Positions 45,778-55,230 of a stretch of 64,000 bases of DNA are shown here, piece after piece (positions within the stretch are counted from its first letter, which is position 1; the number at the start of each line of letters is the position of its first letter). The DNA is taken from the NCBI RefSeq assembly GCF_014451325.2, contig NZ_JACSCH020000010.1:164258-228257 (forward strand). Reading direction: 5' to 3'. The position numbers were made by a program, and so were the translations under genes. Source of the stretch: Streptomyces sp. CB02980 (GTDB taxonomy: Bacteria; Actinomycetota; Actinomycetes; Streptomycetales; Streptomycetaceae). Under the pieces are notes generated by a model. The model did no database searches and was not told where the DNA came from. It worked only from the letters and a program-made list of their open reading frames with translations.

Positions 45778-45881
45778 GGAGCTCCGCTCTCTCGCCGTGG
45801 TCGCCGAACGGTCCGGCGCTGGGGAGAGCCACCGGGGCGACGGCGGTAACACTGTCCGGCCCCGGCCATCCCGACACTCCT

Positions 45882-45913
45882 CGTCAACGTGACGCGTCAA
45901 CCTCGCGCGTCAA
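45882..45913 (-). promoter_or_regulatory. Three CGTCAA boxes at exact 13-bp spacing
   Basis: CGTCAA occurs at 45882, 45895 and 45908 (TTGACG on the minus strand), about 105-135 bases before the CAP gene start and just after the universal stress gene. It may be a cooperative regulator site or overlapping -35 elements. Confidence 0.45.
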
Positions 45914-45929
45914 CCCGTTTCGCACCCTT

Positions 45930-46802
45930 TCAGCCCTGGGGGACGACCGCCACCGGACAGGGCGCGAGATGCAGGGCCGCGTGCGCCACGGACCCGATGC
46001 GCGGTCCGACGGCACCCCGCTTGGCCCGCCGGCCGACCACGAGGAGCTGGGCGGCCCCCGAGGCGGAGAGCAGCACCTGGCCGGCGCTGCCCAACTCGAC
46101 GTGCTCGGTGACCGACACGTCCGGGTAGCGCTCGCGCCAGGGCGCGAGGGCCTCGCGCAGCGCCTTCTCCTCGTACGGGACCAGCCCGCCGGCCTCGTCG
46201 GCGAGCCGCATCGAGGCCGGGCTGTACGCGTAGAGGGCCGGCAGGCTCCAGGCGCGCACGGCCCGCAGGGACGCCCCGCGCGCGGCGGCGGTCGCGAAGG
46301 CGAAGCCCAGGGCGGCGGCGCTGTCCTCCGGGCTGCCGAGCTGCCCGACGAGCACGTGCCCGGTGGGCGGTTCGGCCGGATCGCCGTCGCGGGAGCGGAC
46401 GGCCACCACGGGGCGGGTGGCATCGGCGATGATCTGCTGGCCGTACGAGCCGAGCAGGAACCCGGCGACGGCCCCGTGCCCGCGCGAGCCGATGACGAGC
46501 ATCTCGGCCCGCTCCTCGGTGCCGAGGAGCGCGGCGACCGGCGTGTCGCCCAGCACCTCGGCGGTGAGGGTGAGCTTCGGATGGCGCCGGGCGATCGTGG
46601 CCTCCGCCTCGCGCAGGACCGCGTCCGCGGCGCGTTCCTGGCTCGCGCGGTCCTGGACCAGGGGGAGGTCGAGCGGTTCCCAGCGCCACGCGTGCGCGAG
46701 CCGTAGCGGGAGGTCCCGGTGGAGCGCCTCGCGGGCGGCCCAGTCCGCCGCGGCGAGGCTCTCGGGCGATCCGTCCACTCCTGCGACGATCTCACGACTC
46801 AT
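45930..46802 (-). CDS. Universal stress protein, two UspA domains
   Basis: A 290-residue tandem UspA protein. Domain 1 (1-140) keeps the ATP-binding pattern G-2x-G-9x-GS (GSRGHGAVAGFLLGS). Domain 2 (150-290) has GRRAKRGAVGPRIGS, which lacks the second Gly, so it may not bind ATP. Such proteins are induced by hypoxia, redox stress or stationary phase. ATG at 46802 has GGAGG seven bases upstream. Transcribed alone. Confidence 0.95.
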   Translation of the reverse strand: MSREIVAGVDGSPESLAAADWAAREALHRDLPLRLAHAWRWEPLDLPLVQDRASQERAADAVLREAEATIARRHPKLTLTAEVLGDTPVAALLGTEERAEMLVIGSRGHGAVAGFLLGSYGQQIIADATRPVVAVRSRDGDPAEPPTGHVLVGQLGSPEDSAAALGFAFATAAARGASLRAVRAWSLPALYAYSPASMRLADEAGGLVPYEEKALREALAPWRERYPDVSVTEHVELGSAGQVLLSASGAAQLLVVGRRAKRGAVGPRIGSVAHAALHLAPCPVAVVPQG

Positions 46803-46977
46803 CAGGCTGCCTCCGTGGGTTGCCGTGTCGGGCCCGCCGGACGGCCGGACCCCGCACCTCCCAGCTTGGGCCCTTCGGCCGCCCCACGAGAGGGCCGGAC
46901 GTCCCGACATGCCGGTCCGTCCGTCCCTTCGTCCTCCCGGGGGTGTCCTGTCGATCCGGCCGGGGTGGGCCCCTCCG

Positions 46978-48354
46978 TCAGGCCAGCAGGGTCAGCCGCG
47001 CGTGGGTGCCGTTGAGGTAGTGGTCGCCGATGTCGCGGAGCCGGTGGGCCGCCTGGGTGGGGGCGGTGAGCGCGCGGGCGTTGCGCCAGAAGCGGTCGAA
47101 GCCGGGGCCTCCGGCGCGTGCGTCGGCGCCCGCCGTTCCGTCGACGAGTTCGAGGATGCGGGTGGTGATGTGCACGGCCGCGCGGCCGGCGACGGTCTCG
47201 GCGGCGGCCACCAGGACGGCGATGTCGGCGCGCTCCTCCACGCCGAGCGACCAGGCGGCGAGCAGGCCGTGGGTCAGCGCGTCGGTCGCCCGCTCCACCA
47301 CGGCGGCGGCGGCGTGCGCGGCCGTCGCCAGTTCCCCGTACGCGAGCAGGAGGTACGGGTCGTCCCCGGCGCCGGCCGGTACGGAGCCGTCGGAGGCGCC
47401 GCCGGAGCGATCCGCCGGTGCCGGTCCGGCGTGACCGGCGCGGCTGATGTCCCTGGCCTCGGCGAGCGCACCCTCGGCGATGCCGAGCCCGACGTGGACC
47501 AGGAGCAGTCGCAGGACGAGCGGGGCGAGGGTGGAGAAGGGGGCGACGGCGTGCTCGTCGTGGGGGAGCGCGCCCAGGACGTCCTCGGGCGCCACGGGGA
47601 CCCGGTCGAAGGTGACGGTGCCCGCGCCGGCGAGCCGCTGGCCGACCCGTTCCGTCCCGGCGTCGGTGAACACCCCGGGTTCGGCCGGGTCCACCAGGAC
47701 GACGAAGAGGTCGCCGCTGCCGCCGGGGCGGGCCCCGACGACGAGCCGGTCGGCGACCGTCACGGCGGACGCGAAGGTACGGGTCCCGTCGAGGATCCAG
47801 CCGCCGCCGGAGTCGGCGGGGGTCAGCGTGAGGCCGGCGCCCGTCTCCAGGCGCGGTGTCTCGACGCCCCCGGCGAGCAGCCAGCGTTCCTCGGTGGTGC
47901 GTACGTCGAGGGGGTGGCCGTTCGCGAGGGTGGTGCCCGGGTCCCGTGCGGGGCCGCCGAAGAAGCGGCTGCTCCAGGACAGGGCGTAGTGGTGGGCGAG
48001 GAGTTCGCCGACCGAGCTGTCGGCGGCGGAGATCTCCCGTACGACCGCACACGCCGCCTGCCATTCGGCGCCCCGCCGGTTCGGGCCCGGGGCCGTCAGG
48101 AGGGCGGGAAGGCCGGCCTCCTGGAGCCGGGCGACCTCGTCGAACGGCTCCTTGCCCGCCCGGTCCCTGGCGAGGGCGTCGACGGCGAGGTCGTCGGCGA
48201 GTTCGCGGGTGACGCGGGGCCAGATCGCATCGTCGGCGGGCCGGTCGACCGGGCTTTCGCCGGGCCGTTCGGCGGGTCGTGCGACAGGGCCGGCGGCCGG
48301 TGCGGAGGTGGTGCGTATCGCGGGTCTCTTCGGCGATTTCCTCGGCGTACTCAC
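46978..48354 (-). CDS. Acyl-CoA-dehydrogenase-fold flavin monooxygenase (DszC/SfnB-like)
   Basis: A 458-residue protein with an acyl-CoA dehydrogenase fold: helical N-terminal domain after a 40-residue Pro/Arg leader, a central beta domain (GGWILDGTRTFASAV), and the C-terminal helical bundle with FWRNARALTAPTQAAHRLRDIG. The family members DszC and SfnB are FMNH2-dependent enzymes of organosulfur use; the flavin-binding Arg region fits them better than true dehydrogenases. GTG at 48354 with GAGGTG upstream. A Rrf2 regulator and a leader peptide nearby support a sulfur link. Confidence 0.8.
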   Translation of the reverse strand: MSTPRKSPKRPAIRTTSAPAAGPVARPAERPGESPVDRPADDAIWPRVTRELADDLAVDALARDRAGKEPFDEVARLQEAGLPALLTAPGPNRRGAEWQAACAVVREISAADSSVGELLAHHYALSWSSRFFGGPARDPGTTLANGHPLDVRTTEERWLLAGGVETPRLETGAGLTLTPADSGGGWILDGTRTFASAVTVADRLVVGARPGGSGDLFVVLVDPAEPGVFTDAGTERVGQRLAGAGTVTFDRVPVAPEDVLGALPHDEHAVAPFSTLAPLVLRLLLVHVGLGIAEGALAEARDISRAGHAGPAPADRSGGASDGSVPAGAGDDPYLLLAYGELATAAHAAAAVVERATDALTHGLLAAWSLGVEERADIAVLVAAAETVAGRAAVHITTRILELVDGTAGADARAGGPGFDRFWRNARALTAPTQAAHRLRDIGDHYLNGTHARLTLLA

Positions 48355-48375
48355 GTCACCTCACATGGTTCCTAG

Positions 48376-48400
48376 TATCCCCACTGGAATAGTAGGGATA
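48376..48400 (-). promoter_or_regulatory. Inverted repeat before the flavoprotein gene
   Basis: TATCCC-N13-GGGATA, 25 bases across, sits 22 bases upstream of the GTG in a locally AT-rich patch. It is a good candidate operator for the neighbouring Rrf2 regulator. Confidence 0.5.
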
Positions 48401-48512
48401 GTGGCAGAGGGGAGGCCGTCGCCCCAAGGGGCGTCCGTAAGCTGGACAAGGCCGTCTCGAAAAGTGAGAAAGAGTCACTTCGGCGCAGGTCGCGAGGGGT
48501 TGACCCCAGGGC

Positions 48513-48968
48513 TCAGGGGTTGGTCCAGGCCTCCGGATCGTCCGCGAGCGCGACGATCGTGTCGGGCAGCTGGGCCGCCGCCACCTCCGCGAGCGACACC
48601 CCGAGCACCTCGCGGACGCCCGCCCGGAGCGCGATCCAGAGGGTGAGCAACGACTCGGCCGGACCGGTGTACGACAGGTCCGGCGGACGCTCCCCGCGGA
48701 CCGAGACCAGGGGTCCCTCCACGCAGCGGATGACCTCCGCGACCGAGATCGACTCCGCGGGCCTGGCCAGCCAGTAACCGCCGTTGCCGCCGCGCTGGCT
48801 CTGTACGAGACCGCCCTTGCGCATGTCCCCGAGGATGCCTTCGAGGAACTTGTGCGAGATGCCCTGGCCCTCGGCGATGGCCTCGGCCTTCAGCGGACCC
48901 GCGTCCTGGGCGGCGGCGAGCTGGAGGGCGGCACGCACCGCGTAGTCGGCCCTGGCTGAAATGCGCAT
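48513..48968 (-). CDS. Rrf2-family transcriptional regulator
   Basis: A 151-residue winged-helix regulator with the family opening MRISARADYAVRAALQLA, recognition region GISHKFLEGILGDMRKGGLV and wing QRGGNGGYWLARP. No Cys is present, so it is not an Fe-S sensor of the IscR/NsrR type and is closer to CymR-like regulators of cysteine metabolism. ATG at 48968 lacks a Shine-Dalgarno; AATAAT ends six bases upstream, suggesting a leaderless message. It lies between the sulfur-type flavoprotein and the divergent leader peptide. Confidence 0.92.
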   Translation of the reverse strand: MRISARADYAVRAALQLAAAQDAGPLKAEAIAEGQGISHKFLEGILGDMRKGGLVQSQRGGNGGYWLARPAESISVAEVIRCVEGPLVSVRGERPPDLSYTGPAESLLTLWIALRAGVREVLGVSLAEVAAAQLPDTIVALADDPEAWTNP

Positions 48969-49015
48969 GCGCGCATTATTCCGCACGCTTGCCGGAGGTG
49001 GCCCGTACCGCACCC

Positions 49016-49044
49016 TTGACGTCATCCTGGGCCGGTCGGACACT
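49016..49044 (+). promoter_or_regulatory. Promoter of the leader peptide transcript
   Basis: TTGACG (49016-49021), 17 bases, GACACT (49039-49044), with the leader ATG 35 bases further on. A good vegetative-type match. Confidence 0.6.
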
Positions 49045-49079
49045 CAGGACGGGGAAACCGAGCGAACAGGTAGGGAACC

Positions 49080-49226
49080 ATGGGACGCAGCGGTCGACGC
49101 GACACGCCACTCGCCGCACCCCTCCCGCGCTCCCTGCCCCTCACCTCCCGCCGCCACATCGACCTGCTGCGGGTCTGCAGCGCGGCGAGTCGCGGGCATC
49201 GCCGGGTGGTTCAGCCCACCCGCTGA
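49080..49226 (+). CDS. Sulfur-type leader peptide (48 codons)
   Basis: A short frame from ATG 49080 to TGA 49226, preceded by AGGTAGGG at good distance. The centre reads SRRHIDLLRVCSAAS, the hallmark of the small leader peptides that precede cysteine and sulfur-assimilation genes in streptomycetes. The Cys codon at position 33 could sense charged tRNA-Cys. G/C-rich hairpins follow before the GST-like gene, so translation of this peptide may control that gene by attenuation. It is divergent from the Rrf2 gene. Confidence 0.75.
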   Translation: MGRSGRRDTPLAAPLPRSLPLTSRRHIDLLRVCSAASRGHRRVVQPTR

Positions 49227-49405
49227 GGGTCTGTTCGCCGAGGGGGCGTCGCCCCCGCGGGCGCAGTGCCGCGCCCCTCTCCTCCTCTTCCCGTACCTCT
49301 GCTGCCTCCGGGCCTCGTGGGGCCGGTGCCGTGGTCGCGCTGCCGCGGCCGGCGCCGCGCCGAGCGCCGCCCGGACCCAGCACCGAGCACCCTCAAGGGA
49401 GAAGC
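49227..49405 (+). promoter_or_regulatory. Structured spacer, possible attenuator
   Basis: After the leader stop, GGGGGC (49242-49247) can pair with GCCCCC (49251-49256), while overlapping GAGGGG (49240-49245) can pair with CCCCTC (49274-49279). The two structures exclude each other, as in attenuators. A further set of GC-rich stems follows up to the ribosome site. Confidence 0.4.
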
Positions 49406-50266
49406 ATGTCCGTCGTCCCCTCCTCGCTGCTGCCCGCCTCTGCCGTGCCCGCCTTCCGGGGCCGGATCGGCCGCGACGTGCACAGCGGCCACTACGCCGT
49501 ACCGCACCGCTACCGCCTCCACGTCGCCCCGTACGACCCCGGCTGTCTGAGCATCGCCCTGACCCACAGCCTGCTCGGACTCGACGACACGCTCCCGCTC
49601 TCCGTACTGCCCGAGAGCCCCGACACGCCCGACGGCGGGTACGCCGCCCTCCGCCCGCTGTACGAGGCGAGCGCGCACCTCTACGACGGGCCGGCCGCGG
49701 CGCCCGTCCTCAGCGACGGCTGGACCGGACGGATCGTCAGCACACACGTCCCCGACATCCTGCGGGACCTCGCCCTCCGCTTCCGCGGCGAAGGCCCCGA
49801 GCTGCTGCCGGAGGAGCACCGCGGCGAGATAGAGGCGATCGCCGACCTGTGCGAGCGGAGCATCAACCGGGCCGCCCAGCGCGCCGGTGAGCTCGGACTC
49901 GACGGCGAGGCCGCCCACCACGATCCCCTCACGGTCCTCTTCGCGGCCCTCGGCTCCCTGGAACGCCGCCTCGCCCGCCACCCGTACGTGCTCGGCGACG
50001 CGCCCACCGCGGCCGATGTGCAGGTCTGGGTCACCCTGGTCCAGCTCGACACCGTCCACCGCTGGCACCTGGACGCCGCCGCGATGGACCGCGTCGCCGG
50101 CTACCCGGCCCTCTGGGCCTACGCCCGACGTCTCGCCGCGCGCCCCGAGTTCGCCCACCGACTCGACATCGACGGCATCCTGCGCCGCCACCGCACCCAC
50201 TGCCGGGGCCGCGAGGCCGCGGGCGCGGGCATCCGCCTCGTCGACTGGTCCGGCCCGACCGACTGA
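49406..50266 (+). CDS. Glutathione-S-transferase-like (glutathionyl-hydroquinone reductase-type) protein
   Basis: A 286-residue protein with a thioredoxin-like N-terminal half (YRLHVAPYDPGCLSIALTHS) and an all-helical C-terminal GST domain (LGDAPTAADVQVWVTLVQLD). It resembles Xi-class hydroquinone reductases, but the family's CPWAHR is replaced by a PGC-LS segment. Streptomycetes use mycothiol, so a mycothiol- or cysteine-linked thiol transfer is more likely. ATG at 49406 with AAGGGAGAAG upstream; long extensions of the frame cover the leader region and are not coding. Confidence 0.8.
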   Translation: MSVVPSSLLPASAVPAFRGRIGRDVHSGHYAVPHRYRLHVAPYDPGCLSIALTHSLLGLDDTLPLSVLPESPDTPDGGYAALRPLYEASAHLYDGPAAAPVLSDGWTGRIVSTHVPDILRDLALRFRGEGPELLPEEHRGEIEAIADLCERSINRAAQRAGELGLDGEAAHHDPLTVLFAALGSLERRLARHPYVLGDAPTAADVQVWVTLVQLDTVHRWHLDAAAMDRVAGYPALWAYARRLAARPEFAHRLDIDGILRRHRTHCRGREAAGAGIRLVDWSGPTD

Positions 50267-50303
50267 CGGGCGGCGCGCGGGCGGCGGACCACCGGATGAG
50301 ACA

Positions 50304-50338
50304 CGGGGTGGCCCGGGAGCGGTCTCCTGGCCACCCCG
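50304..50338. terminator. Bidirectional terminator between GST-like and epimerase genes
   Basis: CGGGGTGGCC pairs with GGCCACCCCG outside and GGGAG with CTCCT inside, with one bulged C and a CGGT loop. Placed exactly between convergent genes. Confidence 0.85.
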
Positions 50339-50339
50339 G

Positions 50340-51377
50340 TCAGCCGATGCGATGGCCCGCCAGCGGGCCCGTGTCGTCGCCCGCACCCGTACGCACGCCG
50401 CGCAGGAACGCCTCCAGGGCCTCCAGGGAACTTCTCGACGGCTCCCAGCCCAGGTCCTTCCGGGCCCGCTCCGTCGCGAGCAGCGGCATGTGCCGCAGCG
50501 CGTCGAAGAGACCGGGGGACGCGGAGGCCAGCCTCAGGCGCCAGGCCGCCGACAGCGCGCCCCGCACCGCGCCCGCCGGCACCCGCACGGGCTTGGCGTC
50601 GAGGAGTTCGCCCAGGACCGCGCCGTCGATCACCGGCTCCGCGGCCAGGTTGAACGCGCCACGGACGTCCCGCAGCAGGGCCTGCCCGTAGGCGTCCGCC
50701 GCGTCCTCGGTGTGCAGGACCTGGAAGCGGAGCCCGTCGAACTCCGGGAGCAGCGGCAGCAGGTCGGGCCGCATCAGCTGCCCGGGGAAGAAGCGCCCCG
50801 CGAAGATCCGGCGCTGTCCGCTCGCCGACTCCTCCTTGAAGAGGAACGCCGGACGCATCCGTACCACCCGGATCAGCGGATGGTCCCGCTCGAAGGTGTC
50901 AAGGACCCGCTCCAGATACGCCTTCTCCCGCGTGTACGCCGCACCCGGCCAGCCGTGCGTCGGCCACGCCTCGGACACCGGGGCACCGCCGGCCGGGCCC
51001 GGCGAGTACGCCCCCACCGAGGAGGCGTGCACCAGAACCGGCACCCGCGCCGCCGCGACCGCCTTGAAGACACGCACCGCGCCCAGGACATTGGTCCGCC
51101 ACGTCTCCACCGGGTCGTGGGTCGGCCCGAACCGCCAGGCCAGGTGCACCACCGCGTCCGCGTCGGCCACGTGCCGCGCGAGCAGCGGCTCGTCCCCCTC
51201 CCGGGACAGGTCCACCTCGGCCCACTCCACCCCGGGCAGTTCGAGTCCCGGCCGGCGCCGGGCGAGACCCAGGACCGAGCCGACGCGCGGCTCGCGCGCC
51301 AGGAGCCGTACCAGACTGGTGCCCACGTTGCCGGTGGCGCCGGTGACGACCACCCGCGAAATCTCGCTCGGGTTCAT
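50340..51377 (-). CDS. NAD-dependent epimerase/dehydratase (extended SDR)
   Basis: A 345-residue SDR. Nucleotide-binding motif VVTGATGNVGTSL, the Ser in VHASSVGAYSPG and the catalytic pair YTREK (YxxxK) are all present. The C-terminal half is substrate-specific and resembles actinobacterial sugar-epimerase-like proteins of unknown substrate. ATG at 51377 with GGAG just upstream. Monocistronic, ending at the shared terminator. Confidence 0.92.
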   Translation of the reverse strand: MNPSEISRVVVTGATGNVGTSLVRLLAREPRVGSVLGLARRRPGLELPGVEWAEVDLSREGDEPLLARHVADADAVVHLAWRFGPTHDPVETWRTNVLGAVRVFKAVAAARVPVLVHASSVGAYSPGPAGGAPVSEAWPTHGWPGAAYTREKAYLERVLDTFERDHPLIRVVRMRPAFLFKEESASGQRRIFAGRFFPGQLMRPDLLPLLPEFDGLRFQVLHTEDAADAYGQALLRDVRGAFNLAAEPVIDGAVLGELLDAKPVRVPAGAVRGALSAAWRLRLASASPGLFDALRHMPLLATERARKDLGWEPSRSSLEALEAFLRGVRTGAGDDTGPLAGHRIG

Positions 51378-51518
51378 GTCTCCGACCCTCCGCCATCGGC
51401 GTCGGAACCGCACTCCGGAGGCGTCCCGATCACCCGGCCGTCACACAGCGTGTCCGTGCCGGTCGCGAGTGTGGCCGACGACCGGGAGTATGGAGCGACT
51501 CAGGAGAAGGAGGACGCG

Positions 51519-51761
51519 ATGCTGCTGCCCGACAGGAACACGGTCGACCGGCTGCTCCGGCACTACCGCGCCCAGGAGCGGACCGTGCTGGCCAGGCCGT
51601 GCGACCTGTCGGCGCGCCGGCGCTTCGAGGACACGGCGTACACGCTGTGCGTGCTGATGGGGGAGCGGACCGCCCGCGAGGCCGTCCAGGCGGCCGAGCA
51701 CTATGTGGCCGGAACCCGCCCGGCGTCGCGGCAGACCCTTGAGGGCCTCCCGGGAGCCTGA
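51519..51761 (+). CDS. DUF5133 small protein
   Basis: An 80-residue helical protein with the DUF5133 pattern MLLPDRNTVDRLLRHYRA, RRFEDTAYTLCVLMG and RTAREAVQAAEHYV. These small proteins are common in streptomycetes, often near secondary-metabolism or regulatory genes; function unknown. GGAGG lies five bases before the ATG. Confidence 0.85.
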   Translation: MLLPDRNTVDRLLRHYRAQERTVLARPCDLSARRRFEDTAYTLCVLMGERTAREAVQAAEHYVAGTRPASRQTLEGLPGA

Positions 51762-51827
51762 TCAGGGCCGTCGAGCAGGGCCGTCGATCAGGGCGGTCAT
51801 GATCGTTCGGCAGGGATCATTCGATCA

Positions 51828-51865
51828 GGATGTGAGAAGCGTTCGCATCCGGCCGCCGCTAGCGT
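51828..51865 (+). promoter_or_regulatory. Inverted repeat and -10 candidate before the UvrA-like gene
   Basis: GGATGTGA and TTCGCATCC form an imperfect inverted repeat (51828-51850, one mismatch), followed by TAGCGT (51860-51865). Together they look like an operator next to a promoter. Confidence 0.4.
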
Positions 51866-51955
51866 GGCTGCCATGGACCTCGCGATACGGCCGCCGTCGC
51901 TCACGACGCACCGCGCCGGTCCGTTTTTCGGCCCCGCGCGACAGCTGGAGAGACG

Positions 51956-54334
<2,379 letters not shown>

Positions 54335-54347
54335 CGGCGAGGTCCGA

Positions 54348-54389
54348 CGGCGGCCCGGCGGCCTGTGTTCTCAGGCTGCCGGGCCGCCG
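54348..54389. terminator. Long terminator shared by the UvrA-like and DUF6058 genes
   Basis: An 18-bp stem with one mismatch (54348-54365 with 54372-54389) around a 6-base loop. It covers the stop codon of the convergent DUF6058 gene, so that gene's own coding end forms one arm. Confidence 0.85.
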
Positions 54390-55039
54390 CGCGGAAAAAG
54401 GGCGCGCGGCGCGTCCACGCAGGTGTCCCGGGAGGTGGGGCCGCCGAAACGAAGCCGGTCGTACGCCGTGAACGCCGGCTCCAGCGCGTCGAGCTCGTCC
54501 ACGCGCGCGTGGAGCGCGGCACGCCATCCGGGGGAGGGGCAGGACCCGTCCGCCGATCCGGCCGAGATTCCGTCTGCGGTTCCGTCCGCCGTTCCGGCCC
54601 TCGCCGAGGCCAGCGCCCCGGTGATCTCCGCCGTCAGCTCGTCCTTGCGCCGTATGTGCGTCGGCGTCACCGTGCGCAGACAGACGTACTGGCCGCTCAG
54701 ATACGCCTGCCATTCCGCCTCCCCCTGTTCCCCGTCCTCCCAGTGCGCGGTGAACCAGGCGTGCAGCCGCTCGGATCCGCCCGCCGCCTCGGTGAGGCGG
54801 AACAGATCGCGCGGCACCATCTCGGCGCCGTCGGAGCGCAGATAGCCCGGCAGCGGAAGCACCCGCCCGAGCATCAGCCGCCGGGCCGCGTCGGGATCCC
54901 GCCCGAGCGAGGCACAGAGGGCCTCCAGGGGGACGAACTGCGCGGTGACGTACGCGTCGTCGGCCGCGGTCATCGGATGGTCGCCGTTCACCTCGCGGAA
55001 CCGCTCGGCGATCCGCCGTACGAGCGTCCGGTCCGCCAT
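54371..55039 (-). CDS. DUF6058-family protein
   Basis: A 222-residue soluble protein matching the DUF6058 pattern: DDAYVTAQFVPLEALCASLG, then GYLRSDGAEMVPRDLF near residues 65-80. An Ala/Gly/Ser-rich insert splits the C-terminal half. The family is reported beside natural-product genes but has no known activity. ATG at 55039 has GAGGGAG seven bases upstream. Confidence 0.75.
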   Translation of the reverse strand: MADRTLVRRIAERFREVNGDHPMTAADDAYVTAQFVPLEALCASLGRDPDAARRLMLGRVLPLPGYLRSDGAEMVPRDLFRLTEAAGGSERLHAWFTAHWEDGEQGEAEWQAYLSGQYVCLRTVTPTHIRRKDELTAEITGALASARAGTADGTADGISAGSADGSCPSPGWRAALHARVDELDALEPAFTAYDRLRFGGPTSRDTCVDAPRALFPRGGPAA

Positions 55040-55230
55040 CACATCACTCCCTCGGGAAGCCGTCCGAGCGTGCCCCGGACGGCGTCCCCGCAGGCTAGAA
55101 GCGGGATCGTGCGGCACCCACCGAACCGTCGCCGACAGGCATGGACGGGTCCGGTCGGGGTCGCACAGGCCCGGCGCGGTCCGGTCCGACGCGGCGCGGC
55201 CCTGCCAGTCCGGTCCGGCGCGTCCTTTGG

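Noticed and set aside
45930..46910. Longer universal stress protein starting at 46910
   Set aside because: The added N-terminus is low complexity, while GGAGG and the conserved MSREIVAGVDGS start lie at 46802.
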